From Liquorilactobacillus sucicola DSM 21376 = JCM 15457 (lineage in GTDB: Bacteria > Bacillota > Bacilli > Lactobacillales > Lactobacillaceae), in assembly GCF_000612445.1 (NCBI RefSeq), contig NZ_BALC01000004.1, positions 62,001-126,000 of the forward strand: DNA of 64,000 nucleotides, read 5' to 3'. The first letter of the stretch is position 1, and every line of letters begins with the position of its first letter. The notes below the pieces were generated by a model that was given only the letters and a program-made list of their open reading frames with translations, searched no databases and was not told where the DNA came from. A program made the position numbers and the translations under genes. Shown one piece after another: positions 1 through 8,582 of the stretch.

Positions 1-214
1 CTGGTTTACCCGTGTAATCTTCAGGGTAATACATTTTTATGGGAACAAGACGGCGATCCTTATGATCACGTGAGACGTAGACACCGCCTTGTTGCAAGAC
101 TTTTTCGACGTTTGGTTTCCAAGTATCTACAAACTCAACCTCATTGCCCGCCTCTTGCAATAAAACACCATAACGATAACCCATTGCACCAGAACCTAAA
201 ACTGTGAACTTCAT
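1..214 (-). CDS. PanE/ketopantoate reductase-like 2-hydroxyacid dehydrogenase, N-terminal part
   Basis: The gene runs off the left edge; only the first 71 residues are present. They start with a Rossmann NAD(P)-binding motif (GSGAMG, residues 7-12) followed by YRYGVLLQ. The start at 214 is chosen because a purine-rich Shine-Dalgarno (GGAAGGGG) lies just upstream. The protein is clearly paralogous to the product of the divergent gene at 1027, with the same GAMGYRYGV and RDHK blocks. The family is usually annotated as 2-dehydropantoate 2-reductase, but the Lactococcus member reduces branched-chain 2-keto acids to 2-hydroxyacids. T-box control in front of it argues for a link to amino-acid metabolism rather than pantothenate synthesis. 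The substrate is inferred, not visible. Confidence 0.85.
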   Translation of the reverse strand, partial: MKFTVLGSGAMGYRYGVLLQEAGNEVEFVDTWKPNVEKVLQQGGVYVSRDHKDRRLVPIKMYYPEDYTGKP

Positions 215-254
215 GAATACTACCCCTTCCAAAAAAGTTTAAATTAATGACAGT

Positions 255-552
255 AAACAAAAAGCGCCCCCCAGATAATAATTAGCAATATTATCTAAAG
301 GACGCTCACGCGTGGTACCACCTTTGTTTGTTCATATGAAATGAACCTCTATCCCGGACTGAAAATCAATCCATCAGCACAATAATGGGTGCTACCCACT
401 GCAATTTACTTGATTTCTGATTTTTAACTGCAGCGCTCAAAGATGATCAATGGTTTCTTTTAGATACCTGCTTGCATCAACCCAGGCTCGCTTAAATCGT
501 CAAGAAACTATCAGTTCTTATCATTGCGTTTGCTCTCATCACTTTTTAATAT
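255..552 (-). promoter_or_regulatory. T-box leader with terminator, upstream of the gene at 1-214
   Basis: The conserved T-box core AGGTGGTACCACGCG lies on the minus strand at 323-309. It is followed by an 18-bp terminator stem (306 down to about 258, AGCGTCC...GGGCGCT) and a U run. Upstream the minus strand shows a Stem I distal region (GCGAGCC...GCAAGCAGG). The specifier codon could not be assigned with certainty; ATC (Ile) near 437 is one candidate. It acts by uncharged-tRNA antitermination. Confidence 0.85.
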
Positions 553-558
553 AACTGT

Positions 559-587
559 AGTCTAACTCAAGCATATTAGATAGTCAA
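559..587 (-). promoter_or_regulatory. Sigma-A promoter of the minus-strand T-box transcript
   Basis: On the minus strand TTGACT (587-582), a 17-base spacer and TAGACT (564-559) precede the T-box leader. Transcription should begin near 552. Confidence 0.65.
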
Positions 588-698
588 CTTTTTATAAAAA
601 AAATAAAAGCCAATTGTATTACTAAGTATTAGGCGCTGAACAAACATAGATAATTAAGCAAAATAATAAATTAATTAAAATAGAATGAAGAAAACAAC

Positions 699-728
699 TT
701 GACATACTATGGTGATATAGGTTAAACT
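699..728 (+). promoter_or_regulatory. Sigma-A promoter of the plus-strand T-box transcript
   Basis: TTGACA (699-704) and TAAACT (723-728) are separated by 18 bases, directly ahead of the leader that controls the gene at 1027. Confidence 0.6.
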
Positions 729-735
729 GGCGACA

Positions 736-998
736 ATCTTTGATAGGTTCGTTTGGAATTGAAGGAGTAAGATAATAGTTTTGCTTAGAGAGTATTGTTG
801 GGTGGGAAGATACCAGAGCTATTGTGTGAAAGCTTGATTCTGTGACTTCGTTTTTCGAGACGAATGGGCAGCATCCATTAATGTGCGCATATATTATTAA
901 ACTTGATACATGCTAAGAGATTATTCGTGAGAATAATTTGAAAAAGGTGGTACCACGCGGAAGCGCCCTTTGGTTGAAAACCAAGGGGTGCTTTTTAC
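736..998 (+). promoter_or_regulatory. T-box leader with terminator, upstream of the gene at 1027
   Basis: The T-box core AGGTGGTACCACGCG is at 945-959. It is preceded by a Stem III hairpin (GATTATTC, GTGA loop, GAATAATT, about 920-938). It is followed by a terminator (GCGCCCTTTGGTT, GAAA loop, ACCAAGGGGTGC, T run, 960-998). The Stem I AGTA loop-E motif is at about 767-770 and its GAA partner at about 829-831. The specifier codon is not resolved by eye. This leader also shows that a start codon inside 970-1026 would be wrong. Confidence 0.85.
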
Positions 999-1026
999 GT
1001 GTCAAAATATTGTGAGGAGTGATTTT

Positions 1027-1992
1027 ATGAATTATGGAATTATTGGTGCAGGAGCTATGGGATATCGTTATGGTGTTATGCTGCAGGAAAATGCGCATGT
1101 CAAGGTTGATTTTATTGATACTTGGGAACCTAATGTTGAAAAGGTTCGGCAGCAAGGGGGAGTCTCTGTAGCGCGCGATCATAAGAATCGACGAATTGTA
1201 CCAATCAACATTTTCTATCCTGAAGAGTATCAAGGTCATCCTGATGTTTGGATTATTTTCAAAAAGCAGATGCAGCTTGACGAAGAGCTGAAACGCGACA
1301 ATGCAGCTGGAATTTTTCATAAAGACCAGTACGTTTTTTCTGCAATGAACGGAATGGGACACTTTGAAAAAATTGCCAAGTATTTCCCTGCTGAGCATAT
1401 TATCTGCGGGACGGCGATGATTGCAACACGCCTTGATGGACCTGCAAATGTTGATTTTATGGGTGCTGAAGGCACCGAGGAAATGCATGTAGCACAATAC
1501 GTCGGAACTACACCTGCTGCGGTTACTCAGCAAATGATGGCTGAGTTTAAAAAGGCCTCGCTTAACCCTATTTTTGCTGAAGATTACTTGGGTATGTGTA
1601 TGTCGAAAGTTGTTTTTAATGCGGTAGTTAACACTTTATGTACAATGTTTGAGGTTCAAATGGGGCAATTTATCGAATATGAGGGTGTACCAGAGATGGC
1701 ACGGCAATTATTCAATGAAGCCTATGACGCATGCGAACGTGCAGGAATTCATTTGATTGAAACGCGCCAGCAGGAAATCGATTCAGTGACGACAATCAGC
1801 CATGCTTATAAATATCATTATCCATCAATGTATCAAGATTTTTCTAAGGGGCGCCCAACGGAGGTTGATTACATCAACGGATATATTGCTAAAATAGGGC
1901 GTGAAAACGATTATGTTTGTCGCACGCACGAGTTTGCAACCCATCAAGTCCATTTGGCAGAATTAATGCGTAAGTATCATCAAAAACAATAG
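1027..1992 (+). CDS. PanE/ketopantoate reductase-like 2-hydroxyacid dehydrogenase
   Basis: This 321-residue cytoplasmic oxidoreductase has an N-terminal Rossmann motif (GAGAMG, residues 7-12). Its ApbA C-terminal helical domain includes the conserved block around KVVFNAVVNTL. The ATG at 1027 is chosen because it follows a GTGAGGAG Shine-Dalgarno; any upstream start would lie inside the T-box terminator. It is a paralogue of the divergent gene at 1-214. The family reaction is NAD(P)H-dependent reduction of a 2-keto acid, either ketopantoate or branched-chain 2-keto acids as shown for the Lactococcus homologue. The T-box suggests amino-acid-responsive expression and favours a keto-acid role. 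It is monocistronic and ends at a strong hairpin at 2020-2066. Confidence 0.88.
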   Translation: MNYGIIGAGAMGYRYGVMLQENAHVKVDFIDTWEPNVEKVRQQGGVSVARDHKNRRIVPINIFYPEEYQGHPDVWIIFKKQMQLDEELKRDNAAGIFHKDQYVFSAMNGMGHFEKIAKYFPAEHIICGTAMIATRLDGPANVDFMGAEGTEEMHVAQYVGTTPAAVTQQMMAEFKKASLNPIFAEDYLGMCMSKVVFNAVVNTLCTMFEVQMGQFIEYEGVPEMARQLFNEAYDACERAGIHLIETRQQEIDSVTTISHAYKYHYPSMYQDFSKGRPTEVDYINGYIAKIGRENDYVCRTHEFATHQVHLAELMRKYHQKQ

Positions 1993-2019
1993 TATGAAGT
2001 ATTAAAGAGACGAAAAAGG

Positions 2020-2070
2020 CTGGAGAAATTGTGACAGAGGTTGGTATGGTGTCACAAATTCTCCAGTCTA
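2020..2070. terminator. Bidirectional intrinsic terminator
   Basis: A perfect 16-base inverted repeat (2020-2035 and 2051-2066, CTGGAGAAATTGTGAC) sits between two convergent genes. It probably ends transcription from both. Confidence 0.75.
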
Positions 2071-2103
2071 TTATGTTTTATGCTTTGTTAACATACAGAA
2101 AGA

Positions 2104-2610
2104 TTATTTGAGTGCTGCAACAATTTCTTTGTTGAATGCAGGCAGATCGTCAGGTGTTCGGCTGGTAATCAGGTTGTGATCAATTACCACTGGGGCATCC
2201 TTGACAAGCGCACCGGCGTAATAAAGGTCAGGCTGAACTGTCAAATATGATGTTAATGTCCGCCCCTTAACCAATCCCGTTTGAATAAAGAGTTGTGGGC
2301 CATGACAAATTGCGAAAACATTTTTATCTGCAAGCAGAAATTTTTTAGTGAAGTCAACGAAATTTTGATCCGAACGCAGTTGATCTGGAGAAAAACCACC
2401 AGGAATCAATAGAGCGTCAAAATCAGCAGGATCTACTTCTTTGATGGATTTGTCGATGGAAATTTTAGTTCCATGTTTGCCGGTTACTGAATCTTTACCT
2501 TCAAATCCGATTGTAACAACATCATGTCCTTCTTTTTCTAAAGCAGCAACAGGGGATGTGTATTCAATATCCTCGACTAAATCTGTGACGACAACTGCAA
2601 TTTTACTCAT
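2104..2610 (-). CDS. DJ-1/PfpI family protein (type 1 glutamine amidotransferase-like)
   Basis: The 168-residue protein shows the DJ-1/PfpI fold signatures. Residue E16 lies in the N-terminal helix (VEDIEY), and the nucleophile elbow AICHGPQ carries Cys102 followed by His103. Members act as proteases, deglycases or stress proteins; the exact activity cannot be read from sequence. The start at 2610 is chosen because an AGGAGGA ribosome site lies 8 bases upstream, and the residues of any longer reading are not family-like. It is a single gene, convergent with the upstream dehydrogenase. Length fits the family. Confidence 0.9.
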   Translation of the reverse strand: MSKIAVVVTDLVEDIEYTSPVAALEKEGHDVVTIGFEGKDSVTGKHGTKISIDKSIKEVDPADFDALLIPGGFSPDQLRSDQNFVDFTKKFLLADKNVFAICHGPQLFIQTGLVKGRTLTSYLTVQPDLYYAGALVKDAPVVIDHNLITSRTPDDLPAFNKEIVAALK

Positions 2611-2737
2611 AAAACATCCTCCTATAGTGTATTTTTTGAATTGCATCCTTCTGTTACAATATAACAAGAATCATTTTTGGGTACAATTTATCGGCTTGAA
2701 AGAATGATTTATCTAAGAACGAAAGTTGGAAAATGGA

Positions 2738-3556
2738 ATGAGTAGAAGAAGGAAAAAAAGAACTTTACTGCCGAGTGCAGCTGTGGTGATCCTGTTGCTA
2801 ATCTATGCTATTGCCCGGCCAGACCAGTTGGCAAAGAATAGTACACACGATGCAACGACTCCAAATACGGAACAAAAGAGCGCAAGCAAAGACGTAACTG
2901 CTGAAAAGTTAGTTACGCTGGATTTTCATTCTGGGGACACCCCAATAGTGATGGTTAATGGTGACAAAAGTACACTGCAGATGAGTACATGGAAGAAAAA
3001 TATGGTGGTCTACAGTTCGTTGGATAGCTTGAATCGGACATCAAGCCCCAATACCGCTTATTTAGAGCAGCGAAATGTTGTAGACGACGAGCAAAGAATG
3101 CGACAGTATGTTCGTCCGACAGCATGGCACCAGAAAATGGAAAATGGAGAAGCAATTATCAATCGTGGTCATCTGATTGCCTATTCAATCTCTGGAGGAA
3201 TTGATCAAGACGGGAACTATGATCGCATGCAAGAAAGCGGTGATCAGAATAATCCTAAAAATCTTTTTACTCAAACTGCCTTTTCTAACCAACGGTTGCA
3301 GACGATTTATGAAAAGAAAGTGCGAGATGCTTTGAGGAGTGGGCATAAAGTTATTTATCAGGTCCAGCCACTTTTTAGAAACCAAGAGTTGATGGCTCGT
3401 GGGGTGCATATGCAGGCTTTGTCTGATGACGGTTCGCTGAATTTTAATGTTTATTTGTTCAATGTTCAGCCACGTTATGTCTTTGACTATCAAACTGGGC
3501 GTTCAACAAGAAATGCAGGTTTTCAAGTAGCCTTGCCACAAAACTTTGTGCCATAA
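2738..3556 (+). CDS. Membrane-anchored DNA/RNA non-specific endonuclease (EndA/NucA type)
   Basis: The 272-residue protein begins with a basic stretch (RRRKKR) and a single hydrophobic segment (about residues 11-27), so it is either secreted or membrane anchored. The catalytic motif of the beta-beta-alpha-metal nuclease family is visible as NRGH (about 142-145; DRGH is commoner). The metal-binding region follows (NPKNLFTQTAFSNQ). Such nucleases degrade extracellular DNA or process DNA in transformation in streptococci. ATG at 2738 is preferred; an in-frame TTG at 2726 is possible and neither Shine-Dalgarno is strong. It is flanked by unrelated single genes. Confidence 0.88.
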   Translation: MSRRRKKRTLLPSAAVVILLLIYAIARPDQLAKNSTHDATTPNTEQKSASKDVTAEKLVTLDFHSGDTPIVMVNGDKSTLQMSTWKKNMVVYSSLDSLNRTSSPNTAYLEQRNVVDDEQRMRQYVRPTAWHQKMENGEAIINRGHLIAYSISGGIDQDGNYDRMQESGDQNNPKNLFTQTAFSNQRLQTIYEKKVRDALRSGHKVIYQVQPLFRNQELMARGVHMQALSDDGSLNFNVYLFNVQPRYVFDYQTGRSTRNAGFQVALPQNFVP

Positions 3557-3661
3557 ATGTTGTGATTTCCAGCCAGTTAAGTTGTATCTTGAACTTTAAT
3601 GGCTTAAAATGGCGGCAAGAGCGTAGTTTATAGAAGTAGAAACTGTTTGGAGGTGCATTAG

Positions 3662-4282
3662 ATGAAAATAGGTTTTATTGGCGGAGGTCATGTAGCTCAA
3701 GTACTGGCTAAGCTTTTTATTGGTAAAGGACACACCGTGGTTCTGACGAACAAACATGGTTTGGAAAAGTTGAAGCCAACGATCGAACGCTTGGGTTCAC
3801 AGGCACAAGCTGGCAATTTAGCGGAAGTAGTCAGACAAGATGTTGTTGTTCTCGCCGTGCCTTACAAGGCTGTTTTTGAAATAGAAAGTCAGTTACTGCA
3901 GGGAAAAGATATTATTGACGCTACCAATTATTTTCCACACCGTGACGGCGATATCGAAGAATTGCGTGAGCATCAAAAAGCAACAACTGAGTTGGTGGCA
4001 CAGCATTTTAAGGGTGCAAATGTTGTTAAGGCTTTTAATACAATCCCAGTTGCCGATCTGGCGAGACTGGCAACGTCCAAGGACAATGTTAAACGAGTCG
4101 CTTTGCCTATTGCGGGTAATGATGCAGTTTTAAAAGACAAGGTTGCTTCATTAATCACCGAGATCGGTTTCACACCTTATGATGTGGGTAGCCTTGCAGA
4201 CAGCCGGAAGAGCCAATCAGACACTCCAGCGTTTCTCTTCGTTGGTAATAAAGAGGAGCTAAGCAAAAAAATCGGTGATTGA
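3662..4282 (+). CDS. NADPH-dependent F420 reductase-like oxidoreductase
   Basis: The 206-residue protein starts with a Rossmann motif (GFIGGGHVA, residues 4-12). It follows the short NADP-oxidoreductase F420-dependent family pattern: VVVLAVPY at the end of the nucleotide domain, DATNYFP and VVKAFNTIP further on. In lactic acid bacteria, which lack F420, members are uncharacterised dinucleotide-dependent reductases. A strong GGAGGTG Shine-Dalgarno lies 7 bases upstream. The gene stands alone and is followed by a terminator at 4407. Confidence 0.85.
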   Translation: MKIGFIGGGHVAQVLAKLFIGKGHTVVLTNKHGLEKLKPTIERLGSQAQAGNLAEVVRQDVVVLAVPYKAVFEIESQLLQGKDIIDATNYFPHRDGDIEELREHQKATTELVAQHFKGANVVKAFNTIPVADLARLATSKDNVKRVALPIAGNDAVLKDKVASLITEIGFTPYDVGSLADSRKSQSDTPAFLFVGNKEELSKKIGD

Positions 4283-4406
4283 TTTTTTGCATATGTGAAG
4301 ACATTTTTTGAACGTAAGTAATGCATGAATGATGAACAAGAGATGGAAATGTGACATAGCTTAAAAGATACTTGACCGGGTCTTATTCATGCAAGCTATC
4401 ACTGTG

Positions 4407-4438
4407 ACCTTATCCCGCTGGGGATGGGGTTTTTGTTT
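4407..4438 (+). terminator. Intrinsic terminator
   Basis: A 10-bp stem (ACCTTATCCC and GGGATGGGGT, 4407-4416 with 4421-4430) with a GCTG loop is followed by TTTTGTTTT. Confidence 0.8.
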
Positions 4439-4799
4439 TAAGTTGAAGCATATGAATTAGCGTGTTTTAACAGTCAGCCTTTTTTGCTTAACGATAAGAT
4501 TACTTATAGTCAAGATTCAAGAGCAGATGATGTTCGTAATTTAGAATTAGTGCGCAGTGTCTAACGACTAGCGCCGTATTTTTTGTATTTCACATGTTTT
4601 TAGATCCCACACTTGTAAATATGCTGGGAAAAAAACAAAGTATGTGTGGAAGCAATCAAAGTGCTAATTTCTTGCATATTCTGGGGATGAAGGCCATGAT
4701 AATTAATATAGGTAAGTATATTAAGGAGACTGACAGGGTGTGCAAGCAGGTCTTTAAAAACACACCAGTAATCTTAGAATCAGCAAAGGGATGATTGAG
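4439..4799. other. Intergenic stretch without a supported gene
   Basis: About 360 AT-rich bases separate the terminator from the next gene. A 66-codon open frame exists here (4594-4794), but it has no ribosome site and no family-like features. No further RNA or repeat was recognised. Confidence 0.5.
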
Positions 4800-5825
4800 A
4801 TGGCAGATTTCTTTATTGAAACGAAAGAATCAAGTGCACAGCTTCCACAAAATGCTAAACCAAAGATGTTTATGTTTGGAGTACCAAGCTATACGAATAT
4901 GGGGGATCAAGCTGTTTCCTTGGTTTCACGCATCTTCTTTGAAAAAGAGTTTCCAAATTATCAGTATATCGAAATCATGGATTACGATAATGAAGCAGGA
5001 ATCAAGGCAGTGAAAGAAATTATTACAAAGCAGGATATTGTGGGCTATGTTGGCGGCGGAAACATGGGCAACCTGTACACGGATATTGAAGAAGATCGAC
5101 GTGCAGTTTTTAGTACTTTTGTAGATAATTTGACAATTTCATTTCCACAGTCGATTCACTTTGAAAAAACAGCTTACGGCGAGCGTGAGAAAAGGCTGAG
5201 CCAAGACGCCTATAATAAAAATCATAATTTGGTTTTACTGGCTCGTGATGCTCAAAGCTATCGGCGGATGCAGAAAACTTTCAAGAACAAGATAGTATTT
5301 ATTCCAGATATGGTTTTATATCTTAAACCTAAAGTATTTAATGCTGAACGTTCGGGAGCCCTGTTTGTTTTGCGTCATGACGGCGAGAAAATCTTAGATG
5401 AGTCGTTTATTGAATCTTTGAAAGTAATTTTGAAAAAGCATTACTCATTGGAGAGAACTGATACGGTTTTGGAAACCCCAACTCAAATCACACCGAAAAC
5501 ACGCCAAAAGCTTTTTGAAGAGCAACTGCAAAAAATTGCAAGTCAAGAATTGATCATCTCTGATCGTTTCCATGCAATGGTCTTTTCAGTTTTAACACAG
5601 ACTCCATGTTTATTGTTTGGAAATAGTTACGGCAAGGGCAAGCATGCTTATTTTGATTGGTTGGAAAATATTAGTTGGATAAAATATAGCGATGAGCGCG
5701 ATATTACTAGAATAAAAACTGAACTTGCGGATTTGACAAGTGCACAGACACATGAGTATGATCTTCAACCAAATTTCCGGCCTCTGAAGAGAATTATAAA
5801 AAAATATATTGAAATGCAAGCATGA
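4800..5825 (+). CDS. Polysaccharide pyruvyl transferase family protein
   Basis: The 341-residue protein has the layout of the CsaB/EpsI-like pyruvyl transferase superfamily. There is an N-terminal SYTNMGDQA block with NMGDQA as nucleotide-binding signature, a GYVGGGNMGN loop, FPQSIHF in the middle, and a C-terminal SDRFHAMVFSVLTQTP motif, the (S/T)DRxHxxxxA-like hallmark. Family members add ketal pyruvate to exopolysaccharide or wall-polymer sugars in the cytoplasm. ATG at 4800 is preferred over 4791 because AAAGGG then sits 9 bases upstream. No exopolysaccharide genes are adjacent, so the acceptor is unknown. Confidence 0.82.
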   Translation: MADFFIETKESSAQLPQNAKPKMFMFGVPSYTNMGDQAVSLVSRIFFEKEFPNYQYIEIMDYDNEAGIKAVKEIITKQDIVGYVGGGNMGNLYTDIEEDRRAVFSTFVDNLTISFPQSIHFEKTAYGEREKRLSQDAYNKNHNLVLLARDAQSYRRMQKTFKNKIVFIPDMVLYLKPKVFNAERSGALFVLRHDGEKILDESFIESLKVILKKHYSLERTDTVLETPTQITPKTRQKLFEEQLQKIASQELIISDRFHAMVFSVLTQTPCLLFGNSYGKGKHAYFDWLENISWIKYSDERDITRIKTELADLTSAQTHEYDLQPNFRPLKRIIKKYIEMQA

Positions 5826-6356
5826 TCAGACAACACAGTTTTTAAGTTATTTAATGAGTAAATTTGTACTAACGTGAAATTATGAATATAGTTATAGTGA
5901 GTACTTTACTATGAGTAGTGTGAGGCAGACGAATAGTTTTGACTTACAGAACAAATAGAGGGACTAGGTTAAAATTTAACCTTTGATCTTACTCTTGGCT
6001 TCGGTTAAAAATGAGACTTGTTGATTTTTTAACTGAAGCTTTTTGTTGCATTAAAATATAGATATGGTGTGAGGTGGAGAGACGCATCAATAGCAAACTT
6101 TATCTGATGATCTGTAGCGCAATAAAAAAACATATACACGAGTAAATAATAACGATTATGTATTTTTATTAGAGCAATAGACATTGAAAAATAATTGTAC
6201 TGAAATTCTTATCTTGAAGTTGTAAGCAAAGTCCTTCTATAGTGAGCACATAACTTATAGAATCTGTTTCAATAAAGTAAGTTTAAGTGTAGCACAGGTT
6301 GCAATCTATGTAAGTTGCTCAAAAAATTAAACTTGGTAATATGGAGAGTGTTAAGC
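5826..6356. other. Intergenic stretch holding one terminator, otherwise empty
   Basis: Apart from the hairpin at 5998-6045 and a short near-palindrome (AGGTTAAAATTTAACCT, 5966-5982), nothing recognisable was found in these 530 AT-rich bases. Confidence 0.5.
5998..6045 (+). terminator. Intrinsic terminator
   Basis: GCTTCGGTTAAAAA (5998-6011) pairs with TTTTTAACTGAAGC (ending at 6039) and is followed by a T-rich tail. It lies about 170 bases after the pyruvyl transferase gene. Confidence 0.7.
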
Positions 6357-6737
6357 ATGTCAAAAAAAGAGCTCATTACTCAATTTTATGAACCTTTCAA
6401 TAATGGAGATGTAACGGTTTATAATCGGCTGTTAAGCCCAAACTGGATTAATCATCCAGCCGACGTTGGGAAAAGCCCTGATCTTACCGGCTTCAAAGAA
6501 GGTGTATTGGAGTTGCGAGAGAGTTTTAATGATTTTAAGCTAGAAATTCTTTCTCTGACAGAGCAAGATAAGCGTGTAGTTGCTCATATAAAAATGAGTG
6601 GCGTTCATACTAAGAAATTTGCGGGGATTCTTCCTTCACATCACTTTGTTACTTTTTATGGTCTTGATTTACATCAAGTAGGAACTGAACATATTCTAGC
6701 AACATGGCATTTTGAAGATTTAAAGCCATTACAATAG
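6357..6737 (+). CDS. SnoaL-like / ester cyclase family protein
   Basis: The 126-residue protein fits the SnoaL-like polyketide-cyclase (NTF2 fold) family: FYEPFNNGD near the N-terminus, NWINHPAD, GFKEGVLELRESFNDFKLEI, and VVAHIKMSGVHTKKFAGI in the core strands. In lactobacilli these are small cytoplasmic proteins of unknown substrate, so no reaction is assigned. ATG at 6357 follows a GGAGAG site; a longer reading from 6315 has no such site. It is a single gene, convergent with the ABC transporter operon. Confidence 0.8.
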   Translation: MSKKELITQFYEPFNNGDVTVYNRLLSPNWINHPADVGKSPDLTGFKEGVLELRESFNDFKLEILSLTEQDKRVVAHIKMSGVHTKKFAGILPSHHFVTFYGLDLHQVGTEHILATWHFEDLKPLQ

Positions 6738-6813
6738 AATTGTTTTGGCTTACTGCTGAGTTAAGTGTGGAATGAAGAGGATTAATTAGCGGAATACGTT
6801 TATGCAGAACAAA

Positions 6814-6854
6814 CTAGGGAACGGAGCAAATTTGACTTTTACCCTGTCCCCTAG
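6814..6854. terminator. Possible hairpin between convergent genes
   Basis: CTAGGGA (6814-6820) can pair with TCCCCTAG (6847-6854). The stem is short and imperfect, and its terminator role is inferred from position only. Confidence 0.35.
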
Positions 6855-6911
6855 GACTGAACTATTTACAATAACAATAAGTTTATTCTCTAAGCAATCA
6901 TGAATGAACAG

Positions 6912-7693
6912 CTAAGCAATATTGCCGAAAAAGCTTAGTAACTTTTCTTTGGTAAGCTTATCTTTTTCTTTTCCACGTACGTCGAACTTAACTTGACCAT
7001 CATCTAGGACAATCAAACGATTGCCATATTTTAAAGCATCATCCAAGTGATGGGTGATCATTAAACAGGTTAATTTTTGTTCCAGAACTTTTTTATTGGT
7101 CTGGTCCATTAATTGAGCACTTGTATTAGGATCCAGAGCAGCGGTATGTTCATCAAGAAGCAAGACATCAGGCGCCTAAGCGTCGCCATAAGGAAGCTTA
7201 ATGCTTGACGCTGTCCCCCGGAGAGGTTCTCAGTCGCTGTATTCAGGCGTTCACTCAGACCATTGTTCATTGAAACAGTTGCTTGTTTGAATGCTGGCAT
7301 GTTTTGCTTCAATTGACGTAAAGCAAGCGTGCGGCGTTGCCCGCGTTTAGTTGCTAGCAGCAGGTTTTCCGCTACTGTCATTCTAGGAGCTGTCCCTAAC
7401 TTGGGATCTTGGAAAACCCGCCCCAGAAAACGTGATCTTTTTTCAACGGAATCACCGGTGATATCGGAACCAGCATGCAGAATTTGTCCACTGCTTGGAG
7501 GCAAGGTACCGGCTATTGTATTGAAAAGAGTTGACTTTCCGGCGCCATTAGAGCCGAGGACTGTGATGAAATCACCATCGAAAACGTCAAGATTGAGATG
7601 TTTCAAAATCATGGTTTCAGAAGGAGTTTTTTGGTTTACAAAGGTCACGATGTTCTTTAAAGAAAGAATAGGCACACTATTTTGTTTCATCAA
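6912..7693 (-). pseudogene. trpZ: ABC transporter ATP-binding subunit (TrpZ-like), frameshifted
   Basis: Two overlapping frames together make one ATPase. The first frame holds Walker A (GSNGAGKST) and the ABC signature LSGGQRQ. The second frame resumes exactly at Walker B (LLLDEHTAALDP) and ends with the H-loop (MITHHLDDA). The join is at about 7171-7172. There the minus strand reads CGCCTGATG where CGCCCTGATG would keep the frame, so one C is missing from a short C run. Without correction the product stops before Walker B and would be inactive. It overlaps the permease gene by 17 bases and belongs to the three-gene importer operon. A sequencing error is the main alternative to real inactivation. 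Confidence 0.85.
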
Positions 7694-8582
7694 TATTCAC
7701 TCCTTTCGCAATTACGTGATTTAGTTTTAATGATTTGCTGAGGTTAGGAAGCATTAAGCAGATAGCAAGAATAATGGCAGATAATAAATTCAAATCATTG
7801 GTGCTGAAGCCCAACTGCAATACGATCAACAGAACAAAACGATAGAGAATACTGCCAAGAGCTACTGCGACTAAACGTTCATTCAGGGTTAATTCTCCAA
7901 AAACAACTTCACCAATAATAATTGATGCCAGAGCAATCACGATAATACCGATCCCCATATTAATGTCGGCGTAACCGTTATTTTGTGAGATTAAGGCACC
8001 ACCCAATCCGATTAGACCGTTTGACAGCATCAATCCCATGATTGTCATGTTGTCGGTGTTGATGCCGAAAGAGCGGGCCATCACAGGGTTATCACCTGTA
8101 ACGATAAATGCTTGGCCTAGGTTTGTTTGCAAAAACAAAATGAGAAGGGCGGTCACAATTATGATCATCAAAAGTCCGACAAAAACACTGTCAAAATACT
8201 TGGGTAATGATTGTAGAAAATGACTGCTAAAAACAGTTTTTTTACCTAATAGTGAAACATTAGCTCCACCCATGATTCGCAGATTTACCGATAAACAAGC
8301 AGTCATGACTAAAATTCCCGCTAGCAGGATAGGTATTTTACCTTTGGTATAGAGCAGCCCAGTAATAAGCCCAGCCAGCGCGCCTGTTATAAAAGCTAAA
8401 ACAGTTGCTAATAATGGTGATATACCATGACTGATGGCAGTAACTGCAGTAGCGGCACCTAACGGAAAAGTTCCTTCAACTGTCATATCCGGGAAATTAA
8501 GAATCCTAAAAGTTAGGAAAAGCGCAACTCCTAAAATGGCCCATAGCAACCCTTGACCAATACTAGATACTATCATACTCAT
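7677..8582 (-). CDS. trpY: ABC transporter permease, TrpY-like
   Basis: The 301-residue integral membrane protein has about eight hydrophobic segments and matches the branched-chain-type permease family that pairs with ABC_sub_bind solute-binding proteins. The N-terminus carries FRILNFPDMTVEGTFPLGAA, a typical block of this family. The start at 8582 overlaps the binding-protein stop by 4 bases (ATGA-type coupling), and the end overlaps the ATPase start. The substrate is inferred as tryptophan because the operon leader encodes a peptide with two Trp codons. Known homologues are annotated as tryptophan or nucleoside-type permeases, so specificity rests on the leader. Confidence 0.85.
   Translation of the reverse strand: MSMIVSSIGQGLLWAILGVALFLTFRILNFPDMTVEGTFPLGAATAVTAISHGISPLLATVLAFITGALAGLITGLLYTKGKIPILLAGILVMTACLSVNLRIMGGANVSLLGKKTVFSSHFLQSLPKYFDSVFVGLLMIIIVTALLILFLQTNLGQAFIVTGDNPVMARSFGINTDNMTIMGLMLSNGLIGLGGALISQNNGYADINMGIGIIVIALASIIIGEVVFGELTLNERLVAVALGSILYRFVLLIVLQLGFSTNDLNLLSAIILAICLMLPNLSKSLKLNHVIAKGVNIDETK

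Noticed and set aside
970-1026. Upstream extension of the PanE-like gene
   Set aside because: It lies inside the T-box terminator hairpin, while ATG 1027 has a good ribosome site.
4594-4794. 66-codon plus-strand ORF before the pyruvyl transferase gene
   Set aside because: No ribosome site, no family-like sequence, and it overlaps the next gene's leader.
5966-5982. AGGTTAAAATTTAACCT as an operator
   Set aside because: Short AT-rich near-palindromes are common here, and a similar core occurs inside terminators at 21640 and 58295.
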